Positions 11,278 to 20,764 of a DNA stretch of 39,706 nt are shown piece by piece. Origin of the DNA: Acanthamoeba sp. SK_2022b (lineage: Eukaryota > Discosea > Longamoebia > Acanthamoebidae); the NCBI GenBank assembly GCA_027943245.1, contig JANDJZ010000705.1, positions 1 through 39,706 of the forward strand. The letters are read 5' to 3'. The notes under the pieces were generated by a model that was given only the letters and a program-made list of their open reading frames with translations, did not search any database and was not told where the DNA came from. The position numbers were made by a program, and so were the translations under genes. Position 1 is the first letter of the stretch. Every line of letters starts with the position of its first letter.

Positions 11278-11601
11278 TTATGCCGCTTGCTTTTCTGACG
11301 CAGACCCCTCTTTTGAGTTAGAGACCGTTTTTTTCGCTTTCGCTTCCGTCGGTTTTTTGCCGGTTTCCGCCGGTGATGCGCCGCGCAGAATCAGACCCAG
11401 TGCGTCCTTATTCTCTGCCAGGAAGAAGCTCAGCCCTTCGCGCTGTTCGTCGTCCAGGTTCAGCGGCGCCTGTTGCAGCCACTCTCCGAGGTTATCCGCC
11501 AAATCCAGCATTTTGTCGTAGGCGTCGGCTTCTTTCTTGCTCGCGAAAGTCATTTTTTCCTCACCGTTTCTCACCACCACATATTTAACTTCAACCGCCA
11601 T
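11278..11601 (-). CDS. yebG: SOS-regulated protein YebG
   Basis: 107-residue protein matching E. coli YebG (96 residues), known there as a LexA-controlled DNA-damage-inducible gene of unknown activity. The conserved N-terminal half MAVEVKYVVVRNGEEKMTFASKKEADAYDKMLDLAD is plain; the C-terminal tail is longer, lysine/alanine-rich and low in complexity. A LexA box at 11628-11643 lies directly upstream, in line with SOS control. Confidence 0.94.
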   Translation of the reverse strand: MAVEVKYVVVRNGEEKMTFASKKEADAYDKMLDLADNLGEWLQQAPLNLDDEQREGLSFFLAENKDALGLILRGASPAETGKKPTEAKAKKTVSNSKEGSASEKQAA

Positions 11602-11627
11602 GCGTGCGTCCTCAAATACTCAAATAA

Positions 11628-11643
11628 CTGTAATTATATACAG
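11628..11643. promoter_or_regulatory. LexA (SOS) box upstream of yebG
   Basis: CTGT-N8-ACAG with an AT-rich core (AATTATAT), flanked by A on the left and TA on the right, close to the E. coli consensus. It ends 27 bases upstream of the yebG start codon on the minus strand. Confidence 0.9.
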
Positions 11644-11689
11644 TATAAATAGATAGCGGCGGGAAGGCAAACCGCCACCCGCCTTCGGC

Positions 11690-13072
11690 TTATTTCAGCA
11701 GCCGCACCTTGCAGCTCTTGCCTTTGATTTTGCCCTGTTGCAGCTGCTGCAGCGCCTTGCGCGCGCTGGCTTTATGGATCGCGACGTAGGCATGCACCGG
11801 GAACATGTCGATCTTGCCCACTTCCGCCGCCGTCAGCCCGGCATCGCCGGTCAGCGCGCCAAGGATATCGCCGGGGCGGATCTTCGCCTTACGGCCGCCG
11901 TCGATGCACAGCGTCACCATCTCCGCCTCCAGCGAACCGTTGGCGGCCCCGCTCAGCTCGGACACCGGCGCCCAGGCAATGGTCATCTGCAGGTAGTCTT
12001 CAATCGCGTGCGCCCGCGCCATTTCCTGCGGCGTGCACAGGCTGATCGCCAGCCCGCTCATGCCGGCGCGGCCGGTACGACCGATACGGTGCACATGCAC
12101 TTCAGGATCGAACGCCAGTTCGTAGTTAACCACCAGCTCCAGCTCTTTGATATCCAGCCCGCGAGCGGCGACGTCGGTCGCTACCAACACCCGGCAACTG
12201 CGGTTGGCAAAACGCACCAACACCTGGTCGCGGTCGCGCTGCTCCAGATCGCCATGCAGCGCCAGTGCGCTGATACCGCGGGCCTCCAGGGCCTCAAGCA
12301 CCGTTTGGCAATCGCGTTTGGTATTGCAGAACACCACGCAGGACGCGGGTTGATGATAACGAATGGCCGACACCAGCAGCGCCGGCCGCTGATCGCGCGT
12401 GGTCTCATAGAAACGTTGTTCGATGGCGGTCTGCGCTTCGTCATCGTCCACTTCGACGCTCAGCGGCTGACGCTGAACGCGCTCGCTGATGCGTTCGATA
12501 CCCGCCGGGTAGGTAGCGGAAAACAGCAGCGTCTGACGCTGCGGCGGCGTGTAGCTGATCACATCGTCGATGTCGTCGGCGAAGCCCATGTCCAGCATAC
12601 GGTCGGCCTCATCCAGCACCAGCACCTTCAGCTCGTCCAGCAACAGCGTTTTCTTGCGCAGGTGTTCCTGGATGCGGCCCGGCGTTCCCACCACGATATG
12701 CGGCGCGTGCACCAGCGAATCGAGCTGTGGCCCCATCGGTTGGCCGCCGCACAGCGTCAGGATTTTGATGTTCTGCGTGAAGCGCGCCAGGCGGCGCAGT
12801 TCTTTGCTCACCTGATCGGCCAGCTCGCGGGTGGGACAGAGCACCAGCGCCTGCGTGGCAACCTGAGCAACGACGATGTTATTCAGCAAACCAATGCCGA
12901 ACGCCGCCGTTTTACCGCTACCGGTTTTCGCCTTGGCGCGCACGTCTCGCCCTTGCAGGATGGCGGGCAACGCGGCGGCCTGCACCGGCGTCATTTTGGC
13001 GTACCCCAGTTCGTTGAGGTTGGCCAACTGTTCAGCTGGCAGAGGCAGGGAAGAAAAAGAAACTGTGCTCAC
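11690..13072 (-). CDS. dbpA: ATP-dependent RNA helicase DbpA
   Basis: 460-residue DEAD-box helicase specific for hairpin 92 of 23S rRNA, acting in 50S subunit assembly. Motifs in order: Q motif (GYAKMTPVQAAALP), Walker A AKTGSGKT, PTRELADQV, DEADRMLDMGF, SAT, and motif VI HRIGRTGRAG. The C-terminal DbpA RNA-binding domain (from about residue 385) has MVTLCIDGGRKAKIRPGDILGALTGDAG and ends in KIKGKSCKVRLLK. The start codon is GTG at 13072, giving MSTVSFSSLPLP; the ribosome-binding site is weak (AGAGTT). Confidence 0.96.
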   Translation of the reverse strand: MSTVSFSSLPLPAEQLANLNELGYAKMTPVQAAALPAILQGRDVRAKAKTGSGKTAAFGIGLLNNIVVAQVATQALVLCPTRELADQVSKELRRLARFTQNIKILTLCGGQPMGPQLDSLVHAPHIVVGTPGRIQEHLRKKTLLLDELKVLVLDEADRMLDMGFADDIDDVISYTPPQRQTLLFSATYPAGIERISERVQRQPLSVEVDDDEAQTAIEQRFYETTRDQRPALLVSAIRYHQPASCVVFCNTKRDCQTVLEALEARGISALALHGDLEQRDRDQVLVRFANRSCRVLVATDVAARGLDIKELELVVNYELAFDPEVHVHRIGRTGRAGMSGLAISLCTPQEMARAHAIEDYLQMTIAWAPVSELSGAANGSLEAEMVTLCIDGGRKAKIRPGDILGALTGDAGLTAAEVGKIDMFPVHAYVAIHKASARKALQQLQQGKIKGKSCKVRLLK

Positions 13073-13177
13073 GGCGATAACTCTTATATGACGAATGGAA
13101 TGGCGGCGCGCCCGCAGGCTGGCGCCGAATCAGCGGTAAATGATAACAGAGATGGGCGGCGTTACGGGCAGCGGGCA

Positions 13178-13203
13178 TAAAAAAACCCGCCGGCGGCGGG
13201 TTT
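13178..13203 (-). terminator. Intrinsic terminator of the cold-shock gene
   Basis: On the minus strand CCCGCC/GGCGGG (13186-13191 with 13195-13200, extended by AAA/TTT) is followed by a T run of at least seven. It separates the cold-shock gene from dbpA. Confidence 0.85.
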
Positions 13204-13219
13204 CTTGGCGGCTCAGTCG

Positions 13220-13429
13220 TTAAATAGCAACGACGTTGGCTGCGGCTGGGCCACGTTGGCTGTCCTGGATGGAGAACTCAACCTGCTGGCCTTCAGCCAG
13301 GGTCTTGAAACCATCGCTAACGATAGCGGAAAAATGAACGAAAACGTCTTTAGAGCCGTCGGCAGGCGTGATGAAGCCGAAACCTTTGCTTTCGTTGAAC
13401 CATTTAACGTGACCAGTGATCTTGCTCAT
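13220..13429 (-). CDS. CspA-family cold-shock protein (CspE/CspC-like)
   Basis: 69-residue single cold-shock domain protein. RNP1 KGFGFI and RNP2 VFVHF, which bind single-stranded RNA or DNA, are intact. It begins [16 protein letters not shown] and ends ANVVAI, closest in my reading to E. coli CspE/CspC, though the locus beside purT is not the E. coli cspE locus, so no symbol is given. A ribosome-binding site (AAAGGAAA) precedes the ATG at 13429; the longer frame from 13468 lacks this. It may act as an RNA chaperone or antiterminator. Confidence 0.93.
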   Translation of the reverse strand: MSKITGHVKWFNESKGFGFITPADGSKDVFVHFSAIVSDGFKTLAEGQQVEFSIQDSQRGPAAANVVAI

Positions 13430-13603
13430 TTGTGTTTCCTTTACTTGATAAACCTGCCTTGACGGCACGAGACGCGAAAACCTTTCTATATGTAGGCCTT
13501 CTTTCGCCGTCGCTTATTAACGCACAATCGCCCATGCAGGGCAAATATTTCTGCTTGTTATAAAAACAGTCAGTTAGCAACAAACTTGGCGCGGCGGCTG
13601 CGC

Positions 13604-13619
13604 ACGCAATCGTTTTCGT
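13604..13619. promoter_or_regulatory. PurR operator upstream of purT
   Basis: ACGCAATCGTTTTCGT matches the E. coli PurR consensus ACGCAAACGTTTTCGT at 15 of 16 positions. A TATACT -10 candidate (13621-13626) follows at once, so bound PurR would cover the promoter, as known for E. coli pur genes. Confidence 0.85.
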
Positions 13620-13675
13620 ATATACTGCCCGCCGATCATCAATCCGCTTACTTTCACCGATCCAGGTACGAAACT

Positions 13676-14854
13676 ATGTTAACGATTGGAACCGCCCTGC
13701 GCCCTTCCGCCACCCGCGTTATGTTGCTCGGCTCCGGGGAGCTGGGTAAAGAAGTCGCCATTGAATGCCAGCGCCTCGGTCTGGAAGTGATCGCCGTCGA
13801 TCGCTATCCCGACGCCCCCGCCATGCATGTGGCGCACCGCAGCCACGTCATCAATATGCTGGACGGTGACGCGCTGAAAGCCGTTATCGAACAAGAGCGG
13901 CCGGACTATATCGTTCCCGAAATCGAAGCGATCGCCACCGCCATGCTGGTCGAACTTGAACGCCAGGGCCACCGCGTAGTGCCCTGCGCCGAAGCCACCC
14001 GCCTGACGATGAACCGTGAAGGCATCCGCCGCCTGGCGGCGGAAGAGCTTGGCCTGCCCACCTCCAGCTATCGCTTTGCCGACAGCGAGGCGACTTTCCA
14101 GCAGGCGGTCGAACACATCGGCTATCCGTGCATCGTCAAACCGGTGATGAGCTCTTCCGGCAAGGGGCAAAGCCTGATCCGCACGCCTGAACAACTGCAA
14201 AGCGCCTGGGATTACGCCCAACAGGGCGGCCGCGCCGGCGGCGGCCGGGTGATCGTCGAAGGGCTGGTAAGATTCGATTTTGAAATTACGTTGCTGACCA
14301 TCAGCGCCGTGGACGGCGTGCACTTCTGCGAGCCGATCGGCCATCGTCAGGAGGATGGGGACTATCGCGAATCCTGGCAGCCGCAACTGATGTCGGCGAC
14401 GGCGCTGAGCCGGGCCCAGGCTATCGCGGAGAAAGTGGTGAAAGCCCTGGGCGGTTTCGGGCTGTTCGGCGTGGAGCTGTTCGTCTGTGGCGACGAAGTG
14501 ATCTTCAGCGAGGTGTCACCGCGCCCGCACGATACCGGCATGGTCACGTTGATTTCACAGGATCTGTCCGAGTTCGCCCTGCACGTTCGCGCTTTTCTCG
14601 GGTTGCCGATCGGCGCCATCCGCCAGTTCGGCCCTTCCGCTTCGGCAGTGATCCTGCCGCAGCTCACCAGCAGCGATGTGCGTTTCAGCAGATTGGAAAA
14701 TGCGCTGTGCGGGCACAACCAGCTGCGCCTGTTCGGCAAACCGGAGATCGCCGGGCAACGTCGTCTGGGCGTAGCGCTGGCAACGGCGAGCACGACGGAA
14801 CAGGCGGTGGAGCTGGCGAAACAAGCCGCCGCCGCCGTGGCGGTCAACGGCTGA
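13676..14854 (+). CDS. purT: Formate-dependent GAR transformylase 2
   Basis: 392-residue ATP-grasp enzyme that makes formyl-GAR from GAR, formate and ATP in purine synthesis, an alternative to the folate-dependent PurN. The length equals E. coli PurT. Visible landmarks: [16 protein letters not shown] (N-terminal domain), [20 protein letters not shown], the ATP-binding [12 protein letters not shown] loop, the FEITLL strand, and the metal/phosphate region [15 protein letters not shown]. The start at 13676 gives [10 protein letters not shown]; the open frame upstream of it overlaps the PurR operator and is rejected. Confidence 0.97.
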   Translation: MLTIGTALRPSATRVMLLGSGELGKEVAIECQRLGLEVIAVDRYPDAPAMHVAHRSHVINMLDGDALKAVIEQERPDYIVPEIEAIATAMLVELERQGHRVVPCAEATRLTMNREGIRRLAAEELGLPTSSYRFADSEATFQQAVEHIGYPCIVKPVMSSSGKGQSLIRTPEQLQSAWDYAQQGGRAGGGRVIVEGLVRFDFEITLLTISAVDGVHFCEPIGHRQEDGDYRESWQPQLMSATALSRAQAIAEKVVKALGGFGLFGVELFVCGDEVIFSEVSPRPHDTGMVTLISQDLSEFALHVRAFLGLPIGAIRQFGPSASAVILPQLTSSDVRFSRLENALCGHNQLRLFGKPEIAGQRRLGVALATASTTEQAVELAKQAAAAVAVNG

Positions 14855-14860
14855 AACTGA

Positions 14861-14882
14861 CGGGGCCGCTTGCGCGGCCCCG
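14861..14882. terminator. GC-rich hairpin between purT and yoaH
   Basis: CGGGGCCGC (14861-14869) pairs with GCGGCCCCG (14874-14882). No T run follows on either strand, so intrinsic termination is possible but weak. Confidence 0.45.
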
Positions 14883-14888
14883 ATAACA

Positions 14889-15134
14889 TCAATAGTCTTC
14901 GTCTTCTTCAGCATCGTCATCCCGCGACGCCTCCGGTGCGGCATCATGCTGCTCGTCTTCATCATCGTCATCGAACAGTACCGCAACCTGAGCGCCCTGA
15001 TGCTTCTCACGAATTTCCTGCGCAACGCGAGCAATGGCTTCACCGCTGCTCATGCCCTGCTCCATCAGTTGATGGATGCGATCCGCCGCTTCCTGCTGCT
15101 CCGCGTGACTCAGTAATGGCATACCTGCATGCAT
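14889..15134 (-). CDS. yoaH: UPF0181 protein YoaH
   Basis: 81-residue protein matching the E. coli YoaH core ([20 protein letters not shown] then [20 protein letters not shown]), with a longer, very acidic C-terminal tail (runs of Asp and Glu). Function unknown. The start at 15134 follows GGAGAG and aligns with E. coli; the frame reaching 15227 is rejected. A good promoter sits just upstream. In E. coli yoaH is directly beside pabB; here a glycosyltransferase gene lies between them. Confidence 0.92.
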   Translation of the reverse strand: MHAGMPLLSHAEQQEAADRIHQLMEQGMSSGEAIARVAQEIREKHQGAQVAVLFDDDDEDEQHDAAPEASRDDDAEEDEDY

Positions 15135-15164
15135 GTGTCGTTCTCTCCGGCAAAAGGGAGAAGG

Positions 15165-15193
15165 AGTATACGCGCTAACGCGACGGATCCCAA
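15165..15193 (-). promoter_or_regulatory. Candidate yoaH promoter
   Basis: On the minus strand TTGGGA (15188-15193) and TATACT (15165-15170) are separated by exactly 17 bases, about 30 bases before the yoaH start. Confidence 0.6.
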
Positions 15194-15204
15194 CGTCTTG
15201 TGCC

Positions 15205-16206
15205 TCAGGCCGGTTGCGAACAGCCATTATCGCTGCGCCACTGCTTCAGGCGATGCCGCCACAGCATGACATGCCACCCCTGCTTCACGCCGCGCGCGTT
15301 GGCGAACATCGCTCTGTCGATGCCGCGCTGATAAAACTCTTCGGTAATCTGATTCTGGGCGACCGGATCCGGCTCACGGCGAATGCTGTGGCAAATGCCC
15401 AACGCTTCACGGGTAATTTGCCAATGAAAAGCCGGACGAATGGCAATGCTGCCAGCATAGCGCAAATTGAGCCGCTCCAGCATTTCGACGATTTTCATAT
15501 AGTGGCGTTGATAATCCACGTTTGCTTTGCCGGTGCGGCGACGATTGCTGATCGACTTGTCGTGTACCCGTTGACGGTACAGCGGCGTACTTAAATATTT
15601 GACCCGTTGGGCATTAAACATGACCTCGGTCGTCCAGGGAATATCCTGATGATGTAATCCCGGTTCAAAATAAAGCCGATGCCGGCGGATAAAATCGAGG
15701 CGATATATTGCCAACCATACAACGTGAATAAATTTTCTCGATTTCAATGCACGTTCGAACCACTGTACGCCGGCGATAACGTCGGTGGTCTGTAAACGTG
15801 CCTCGGGAAAAATCGGCTGTAATTCGTCTTCACTGGCGAAATAGCGCTCGCCATTGCATTGCATCACGTCTAATTGGTGGAGCTCCGCCTGCTCCAGCAG
15901 CGTGGAATACATGTCCGGCGCCAGCAGATCGTCGGCATCGGGAAACGCCACGTATTTTCCCCGGGCCACGGCGAGCCCGGCATTACGCGCGTTAGAAACG
16001 CCGGCGTTGGCCTGATCGATGACCCGAATATGCGGATGCGCCGCCGCGTAACGGTGCGCGGTCTCTCCTGAACCGTCGGTAGAACCATCGTTGACGATGA
16101 TCACCTCCAGGCGTTGTTCGCGTTGGGCCAGCAACGAAGCCAGGAAAGGCTCTAATAATTCTCCCGCATTGTGCATCGGGACGATGACGCTCAGCATTAA
16201 CGACAT
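15205..16206 (-). CDS. Family 2 (GT-A) glycosyltransferase
   Basis: 333-residue inverting glycosyltransferase of family 2. The N-terminal GT-A fold starts [19 protein letters not shown], with the nucleotide-binding [14 protein letters not shown], the [12 protein letters not shown] segment and the metal-binding DxD within FPDADD (about residue 90). The rest (about residues 150-330) is an acceptor domain rich in Arg, His and Trp that I cannot assign. Start chosen at 16206 ([10 protein letters not shown]) with GAAGAG upstream, rather than the in-frame codon at 16266. It is not part of this cluster in E. coli, and the upstream DNA is AT-rich, so it may be an acquired surface-polysaccharide gene. 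Substrate unknown. Confidence 0.88.
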   Translation of the reverse strand: MSLMLSVIVPMHNAGELLEPFLASLLAQREQRLEVIIVNDGSTDGSGETAHRYAAAHPHIRVIDQANAGVSNARNAGLAVARGKYVAFPDADDLLAPDMYSTLLEQAELHQLDVMQCNGERYFASEDELQPIFPEARLQTTDVIAGVQWFERALKSRKFIHVVWLAIYRLDFIRRHRLYFEPGLHHQDIPWTTEVMFNAQRVKYLSTPLYRQRVHDKSISNRRRTGKANVDYQRHYMKIVEMLERLNLRYAGSIAIRPAFHWQITREALGICHSIRREPDPVAQNQITEEFYQRGIDRAMFANARGVKQGWHVMLWRHRLKQWRSDNGCSQPA

Positions 16207-16736
16207 AGGCGGCTCTTCAATGATAATGTAACAAAATAATAATTTTATTTTTTTTAAAAATATCAATCCATTCAGCGCCAGAGGGGATAAATAGGCCTAA
16301 GGCGCTCAGATTTCCGCAACAGGCTAAATAAGATTTATCTTGTTTTGTCTTTTCATGCTTTCAGCAAGAAAAACAGTGTCGAATCAGGCATCCATTTCAC
16401 AGAGTGGCCCGCGCGACAAAACACAGACAAAACTTTCCCGCATCACCCAGTTAATAACCATGGGTAACAATAAATTGATGAAATTAACGAATCGTTTTTA
16501 TATTTCTCGGGTCTTGCGCCCTCGATAAAGCAGGCTTCCAGTTTATTTGACGTTAAATTTTTAACATACCGAAGTATAATGAATGGCGCAAAAAATGCCT
16601 TATTTCAGGTTTATTGAACTGCCGTTTATGTGAACTGTGCTGCATGTCTCGCATGGCAAAACATGCATGCCGTAACCGTCTATGGCACACTAACGCCCAG
16701 ACATTGCCGTCTTCACAGCCAGGTTTTTTGACGTTC
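16207..16736. other. AT-rich region between the glycosyltransferase and pabB
   Basis: 530 bases, divergent start regions. It is much richer in A and T (around 16,220-16,270 and 16,480-16,610) than the flanking genes. Short open frames here lack ribosome-binding sites and family matches. No operator was recognised. Confidence 0.55.
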
Positions 16737-18110
16737 ATGAGCGTAACCGCCCCAAACATAAAGTCTTTGCCCTATAGCCGCAGTGCTCTGATGACACTTT
16801 TCGCCCCGCTTTCAGCACAGCCCTGGGCGATGTTGCTGCATTCGGGCTTTGCCGATCACTCGCATAACCGCTTCGATATTCTGGTCGCACAGCCGCGCGT
16901 TACGCTCACCACCCAGGGTGCCAGCACGAAAATCGAAAGTGACGGCGTCACTACTCACTCGAAGGAAGATCCGTTCTCCCTGCTGCAGCAGCAGTTGGCG
17001 GCGCAAGCTTGGCAGCCGGCCTTTAACCCGGCTCTGCCGTTTCAGGGCGGAGCCTTGGGGCTGTTCGGCTACGATCTCGGGCGCCGGGTGGAAACCTTGC
17101 CGCAGTTGGCCGAAGCCGACCTCGCGTTGCCGGACATGGCGGTGGGCATTTACGACTGGGCAGCGATCGCCGACCACCAATTGCAAACCCTGACGCTGCT
17201 CAGCTATGGCGATGTGGAGCAGCGCTGGCGCTGGCTCACTCGCCAAACCGCGCCGGCGGAGCGCCCTTTCACGCTGCGTAGCGGCTGGCATGCCAATATG
17301 ACGCGGCGGCAATATGGCGAGAAGTTCCAACGTGTTCAGCACTACCTGCGCAGCGGCGACTGTTACCAGATTAACCTGGCACAGCGATTCTCCGCCGACT
17401 ACCAGGGGGACGAATGGCAGGCGTTTTGCCGACTGAGCGCCTGCAACCGTGCGCCGTTCTCAGCCTTCCTGCGGCTGCCGCACAACAGCGTGCTGAGCGT
17501 CTCTCCCGAGCGTTTCCTCTGGCTGGAGCAGCAGCGTATACAAACCCGCCCGATCAAGGGCACGCTGCCGCGGCTGGCGGACGCAAAACAAGACGCCGCA
17601 CAGGCTCGCCGTTTAGCCGATTCGCCCAAGGACCGCGCTGAAAATCTGATGATCGTCGATCTGCTGCGCAACGATATCGGCCGCGTCGCCCAGCCCGGCA
17701 GCGTACGGGTGCCGGAACTGTTCGTCGTGGAGCCGTTCCCGGCGGTACATCACCTGGTGAGCACCATTACCGCCACCCTGCCGGAGCAGACCTCGGCCAC
17801 CGAGCTGCTGCGCGCCTGCTTCCCCGGCGGTTCGATCACCGGCGCGCCCAAGGTGCGAGCGATGGAAATCATCGAGGAGCTTGAGCCGCAGCGTCGCAAC
17901 GCCTATTGCGGCAGCATCGGTTACCTTAGCGCCTGCGGCACCATGGACACCAACATCACCATCCGCACGCTCGTCACCGAAAACGGCCGCATCCACTGCT
18001 CCGCCGGCGGCGGCATCGTGGCAGACAGCCAGGAACAGGCGGAATACCAGGAAACCTTCGACAAGGTTGGCCGTATTCTGCCGCAGCTTGGGGAGTACTC
18101 CCTGTCGTGA
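16737..18110 (+). CDS. pabB: Aminodeoxychorismate synthase component I
   Basis: 457-residue subunit that, with the PabA glutaminase, turns chorismate into 4-amino-4-deoxychorismate for p-aminobenzoate and folate. It aligns with E. coli PabB along its length: [28 protein letters not shown], the active-site lysine loop [46 protein letters not shown] and [13 protein letters not shown] chose ATG 16737 ([10 protein letters not shown]); upstream codons in the same frame code for Cys-rich sequence unlike PabB. The only nearby ribosome-binding site (AGG, 13 bases upstream) is poor. The stop overlaps the nudL start by 4 bases. Confidence 0.94.
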   Translation: MSVTAPNIKSLPYSRSALMTLFAPLSAQPWAMLLHSGFADHSHNRFDILVAQPRVTLTTQGASTKIESDGVTTHSKEDPFSLLQQQLAAQAWQPAFNPALPFQGGALGLFGYDLGRRVETLPQLAEADLALPDMAVGIYDWAAIADHQLQTLTLLSYGDVEQRWRWLTRQTAPAERPFTLRSGWHANMTRRQYGEKFQRVQHYLRSGDCYQINLAQRFSADYQGDEWQAFCRLSACNRAPFSAFLRLPHNSVLSVSPERFLWLEQQRIQTRPIKGTLPRLADAKQDAAQARRLADSPKDRAENLMIVDLLRNDIGRVAQPGSVRVPELFVVEPFPAVHHLVSTITATLPEQTSATELLRACFPGGSITGAPKVRAMEIIEELEPQRRNAYCGSIGYLSACGTMDTNITIRTLVTENGRIHCSAGGGIVADSQEQAEYQETFDKVGRILPQLGEYSLS

Positions 18111-18685
18111 TCCCATCGAATTCACCGGCCTCACTGCACGCCTTTATCAGCCGTTTTCAACTGCAGTTGCCGCAGGCGGCGCAGATCTCGCACAATGTGC
18201 GCCCGGCGGCGGTGCTGATCCCGATCGTTTGCCGCGCCGAGCCCACCTTGCTGTTGACCCGCCGTGCCGATTCACTGCGTAAACATGCCGGCCAGGTGGC
18301 CTTCCCCGGCGGGAAAACCGACGCCGAAGACGGGTCGGCGATCGTCACGGCGCTACGGGAAGCGCAGGAAGAAGTGGCGATACCGCCGCACGCGGTAACC
18401 GTCCTCGGCCAAATGGCGCCGCTCGACAGCAGCACCGGATTTCAGGTCACGCCCATCGTCGGCCTCATCCCGCCGGACGTGCAGTTCCACGCCAACGAGG
18501 GCGAAGTGGCGGACGTGTTCGAGATGCCCCTGCGGGAAGCGCTGACCCTGTCGCGTTACTACCCGCTGGATATCCATCGCGCCGGCCACACGCACCGCAT
18601 TTACCTCTCCTGGTATCACAGCCAGTTTATCTGGGGGCTGACCGCCGCCATTATTCGCCGCCTGGCGCAGCAGGTCAGTATTTGA
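18107..18685 (+). CDS. nudL: Nudix hydrolase NudL (YeaB), predicted CoA pyrophosphatase
   Basis: 192-residue Nudix protein matching E. coli NudL. Similar proteins split CoA into phosphopantetheine and 3',5'-ADP; the activity here is inferred. The Nudix box is seen as [20 protein letters not shown] followed by EEVAI, preceded by [13 protein letters not shown], typical of the CoA-hydrolase subgroup. The start codon is GTG at 18107, overlapping the pabB TGA as GTGA, so translation is coupled. A strong terminator follows about 58 bases after the stop. Confidence 0.92.
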   Translation: MIPSNSPASLHAFISRFQLQLPQAAQISHNVRPAAVLIPIVCRAEPTLLLTRRADSLRKHAGQVAFPGGKTDAEDGSAIVTALREAQEEVAIPPHAVTVLGQMAPLDSSTGFQVTPIVGLIPPDVQFHANEGEVADVFEMPLREALTLSRYYPLDIHRAGHTHRIYLSWYHSQFIWGLTAAIIRRLAQQVSI

Positions 18686-18742
18686 CCCGCATTGCGTGAT
18701 CTGACTCGCAATCTGGCATGGCCGTCGACGTCCGCTGCAGGT

Positions 18743-18777
18743 AAAGCGATCGAAATCACTTCATTTGATCGCTTTTT
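18743..18777 (+). terminator. Intrinsic terminator of nudL
   Basis: A 12-bp stem including one G-U pair (18743-18754 with 18764-18775; AAAGCGATC with GATCGCTTT at its base) ends in five T. Confidence 0.85.
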
Positions 18778-18923
18778 CAACTACCGTTCCGGTTGAATGG
18801 TTTTAAAAAAACTGTAAACCCTCTCTTAAACCTTACGAAATACCTGTAAAATACCACCGTCCGAGATAAACCACTGTAGAAACAGGGATTAAGCCGGCGG
18901 CGTTCAGCACGGAAAGCTGGCGC

Positions 18924-18987
18924 GATTACCGCTAATGGAGCTTGGGCGAAAGCGGATACCCCGCTTAAGGGTTCGCCCTGGGTAATC
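18924..18987 (+). promoter_or_regulatory. Multi-branched inverted repeat in the sdaA leader
   Basis: An outer stem GATTACC (18924-18930) with GGTAATC (18981-18987) encloses a small hairpin GCT-AATGG-AGC (18931-18941) and a longer arm GGGCGAA (18944-18950) with TTCGCCC (18972-18978), which itself encloses AGCGG (18951-18955) with CCGCT (18961-18965). All listed pairs are Watson-Crick. It matches no riboswitch consensus I know. It could be a cis-acting RNA element of sdaA or an sRNA; regulation is unproven. Confidence 0.5.
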
Positions 18988-19131
18988 AGCAAAAAAAGCG
19001 ACACCACGGATTATTTAATTTCATGCGAAAAAGGCAGCCGAACCCGCACGGCCCTTTTACAATATCGCTGTTCCCTGCACGGTTTTTAACCGCCGCAGCC
19101 ATAACAATACGTCTCTTTAAGGAGTTTTAGC

Positions 19132-20496
19132 GTGATTAGCGTTTTCGACATGTTTAAGATCGGCATCGGCCCGTCCAGCTCTCATACGGTTGGACCGATG
19201 AAAGCCGGCAAACAGTTTGTCGACGATCTGGTAAATAAAGGCCTGATGCCTTCTATCACGCGTGTTGCCGTAGACGTTTACGGCTCACTCTCATTGACCG
19301 GTAAAGGTCACCATACCGATATCGCCATCATTCTCGGCCTGGCCGGCAATATGCCGGACACCGTCGATATCGATAGCATTCCGGGTTTTATTCGCGATGT
19401 AGAACAACGTCAACGCCTGATGCTGGCCAACGGCCTGCATGAAGTCGATTTCCCGCGCGACGGCGGCATGGTGTTCCGCAGCGACAACCTGCCGCTGCAT
19501 GAGAACGGCATGCAGATCCACGCCTTCGCCGGCGAGAAAGAAGTGTACAGCAAGACCTACTACTCCATCGGCGGCGGCTTCATCGTCGACGAGGAGAACT
19601 TCGGCAAGGCCGGCGAGCAAGAGCTGAAAATGCCTTATCCGTTCAACTCCGCGCGCGAAATGCTCGACCACTGCCGCGAGACCGGCCTGTCGCTGTCCGG
19701 CATGGTGATGCAGAACGAGCTGGCGCTGCACAGCAAGCAAGAGATCGACACCTACTTCGGTAACGTCTGGCAAACCATGCGTGCCTGTATCGATCGCGGT
19801 CTGAACACCGAAGGCGTGCTGCCGGGGCCGCTGCGCGTGCCGCGCCGTGCCTCCGCGCTGCGCCGCATGCTGGTGGCGTCGGACAAACTGTCCAACGATC
19901 CGATGAACGTAATCGACTGGGTCAACATGTTCGCGCTGGCGGTGAACGAAGAAAACGCCGCCGGCGGCCGCGTGGTCACCGCGCCGACCAACGGCGCCTG
20001 CGGCATCGTGCCTGCGGTGCTGGCTTACTACGATCACTTCATCGAATCCGTCAGCCCGGATATCTATATCCGCTACTTTATGGCGGCAGGCGCCATCGGC
20101 GCGCTGTACAAGATGAACGCTTCCATTTCCGGCGCCGAAGTTGGCTGCCAGGGTGAAGTCGGCGTGGCCTGCTCCATGGCGGCGGCCGGTCTGGCCGAGC
20201 TGCTGGGCGGCAGCCCTGAACAGGTGTGCGTGGCGGCGGAGATCGGCATGGAACACAACCTGGGTCTGACCTGCGACCCGGTCGCCGGCCAGGTACAGGT
20301 GCCGTGCATCGAGCGCAACGCCATCGCTTCGGTCAAGGCGATCAACGCCGCCCGCATGGCCCTGCGCCGCACCAGCGAGCCACGCGTTTCGCTGGATAAG
20401 GTGATCGAGACCATGTACGAAACCGGCAAAGACATGAACGCCAAGTACCGCGAAACGTCACGCGGCGGCCTGGCGATCAAGGTGCAATGCGACTGA
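19132..20496 (+). CDS. sdaA: L-serine ammonia-lyase (L-serine dehydratase 1)
   Basis: 454-residue iron-sulfur enzyme converting L-serine to pyruvate and ammonia, the same size as E. coli SdaA. The N-terminal beta domain has [20 protein letters not shown]; the C-terminal alpha domain has [34 protein letters not shown] and [20 protein letters not shown]. The cysteines in the last two segments fit the [4Fe-4S] ligands known from bacterial serine dehydratases. The start codon is GTG with a full AAGGAG 7 bases upstream. It follows nudL as in E. coli, after a long structured leader. Confidence 0.97.
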   Translation: MISVFDMFKIGIGPSSSHTVGPMKAGKQFVDDLVNKGLMPSITRVAVDVYGSLSLTGKGHHTDIAIILGLAGNMPDTVDIDSIPGFIRDVEQRQRLMLANGLHEVDFPRDGGMVFRSDNLPLHENGMQIHAFAGEKEVYSKTYYSIGGGFIVDEENFGKAGEQELKMPYPFNSAREMLDHCRETGLSLSGMVMQNELALHSKQEIDTYFGNVWQTMRACIDRGLNTEGVLPGPLRVPRRASALRRMLVASDKLSNDPMNVIDWVNMFALAVNEENAAGGRVVTAPTNGACGIVPAVLAYYDHFIESVSPDIYIRYFMAAGAIGALYKMNASISGAEVGCQGEVGVACSMAAAGLAELLGGSPEQVCVAAEIGMEHNLGLTCDPVAGQVQVPCIERNAIASVKAINAARMALRRTSEPRVSLDKVIETMYETGKDMNAKYRETSRGGLAIKVQCD

Positions 20497-20501
20497 CAGA
20501 C

Positions 20502-20527
20502 AACCCCGCCGCCCGGCGGGGTTTTTT
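20502..20527 (+). terminator. Intrinsic terminator of sdaA
   Basis: CCCCGCC (20504-20510) with GGCGGGG (20515-20521), extended by AA/TT, then a T run. Confidence 0.87.
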
Positions 20528-20764
20528 ATGGGTAATCAATTCATTGACCGCTTTTAGTGACAATGTCACCAGAAAATATCCTGCATTTTTCTCATCGATC
20601 GGGCGGTTAGCCTGCAAATTGGCCTTTTGTTTTACCATACTGAAATAATTTACTGAGTTACCATCAATCTTGTATAACCTCAGGCTAGAATTAGCCGAGC
20701 GCAACTTAAGGATCTATGGCCTGACTGTGACTCGGAGCTGGATTACCGAACAAGGATTTACCGG

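Larger units (their letters stand above)
18686..19131. other. Intergenic region with nudL terminator and long sdaA leader
   Basis: 446 bases without a gene. The first part holds the nudL terminator. The rest up to the sdaA start contains a nested set of inverted repeats at 18,924-18,987 and a smaller hairpin at 18,905-18,919 (CAGC with GCTG). The transcription start was not determined; a weak -10-like TAAAAT is at 18,847-18,852. Confidence 0.6.
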
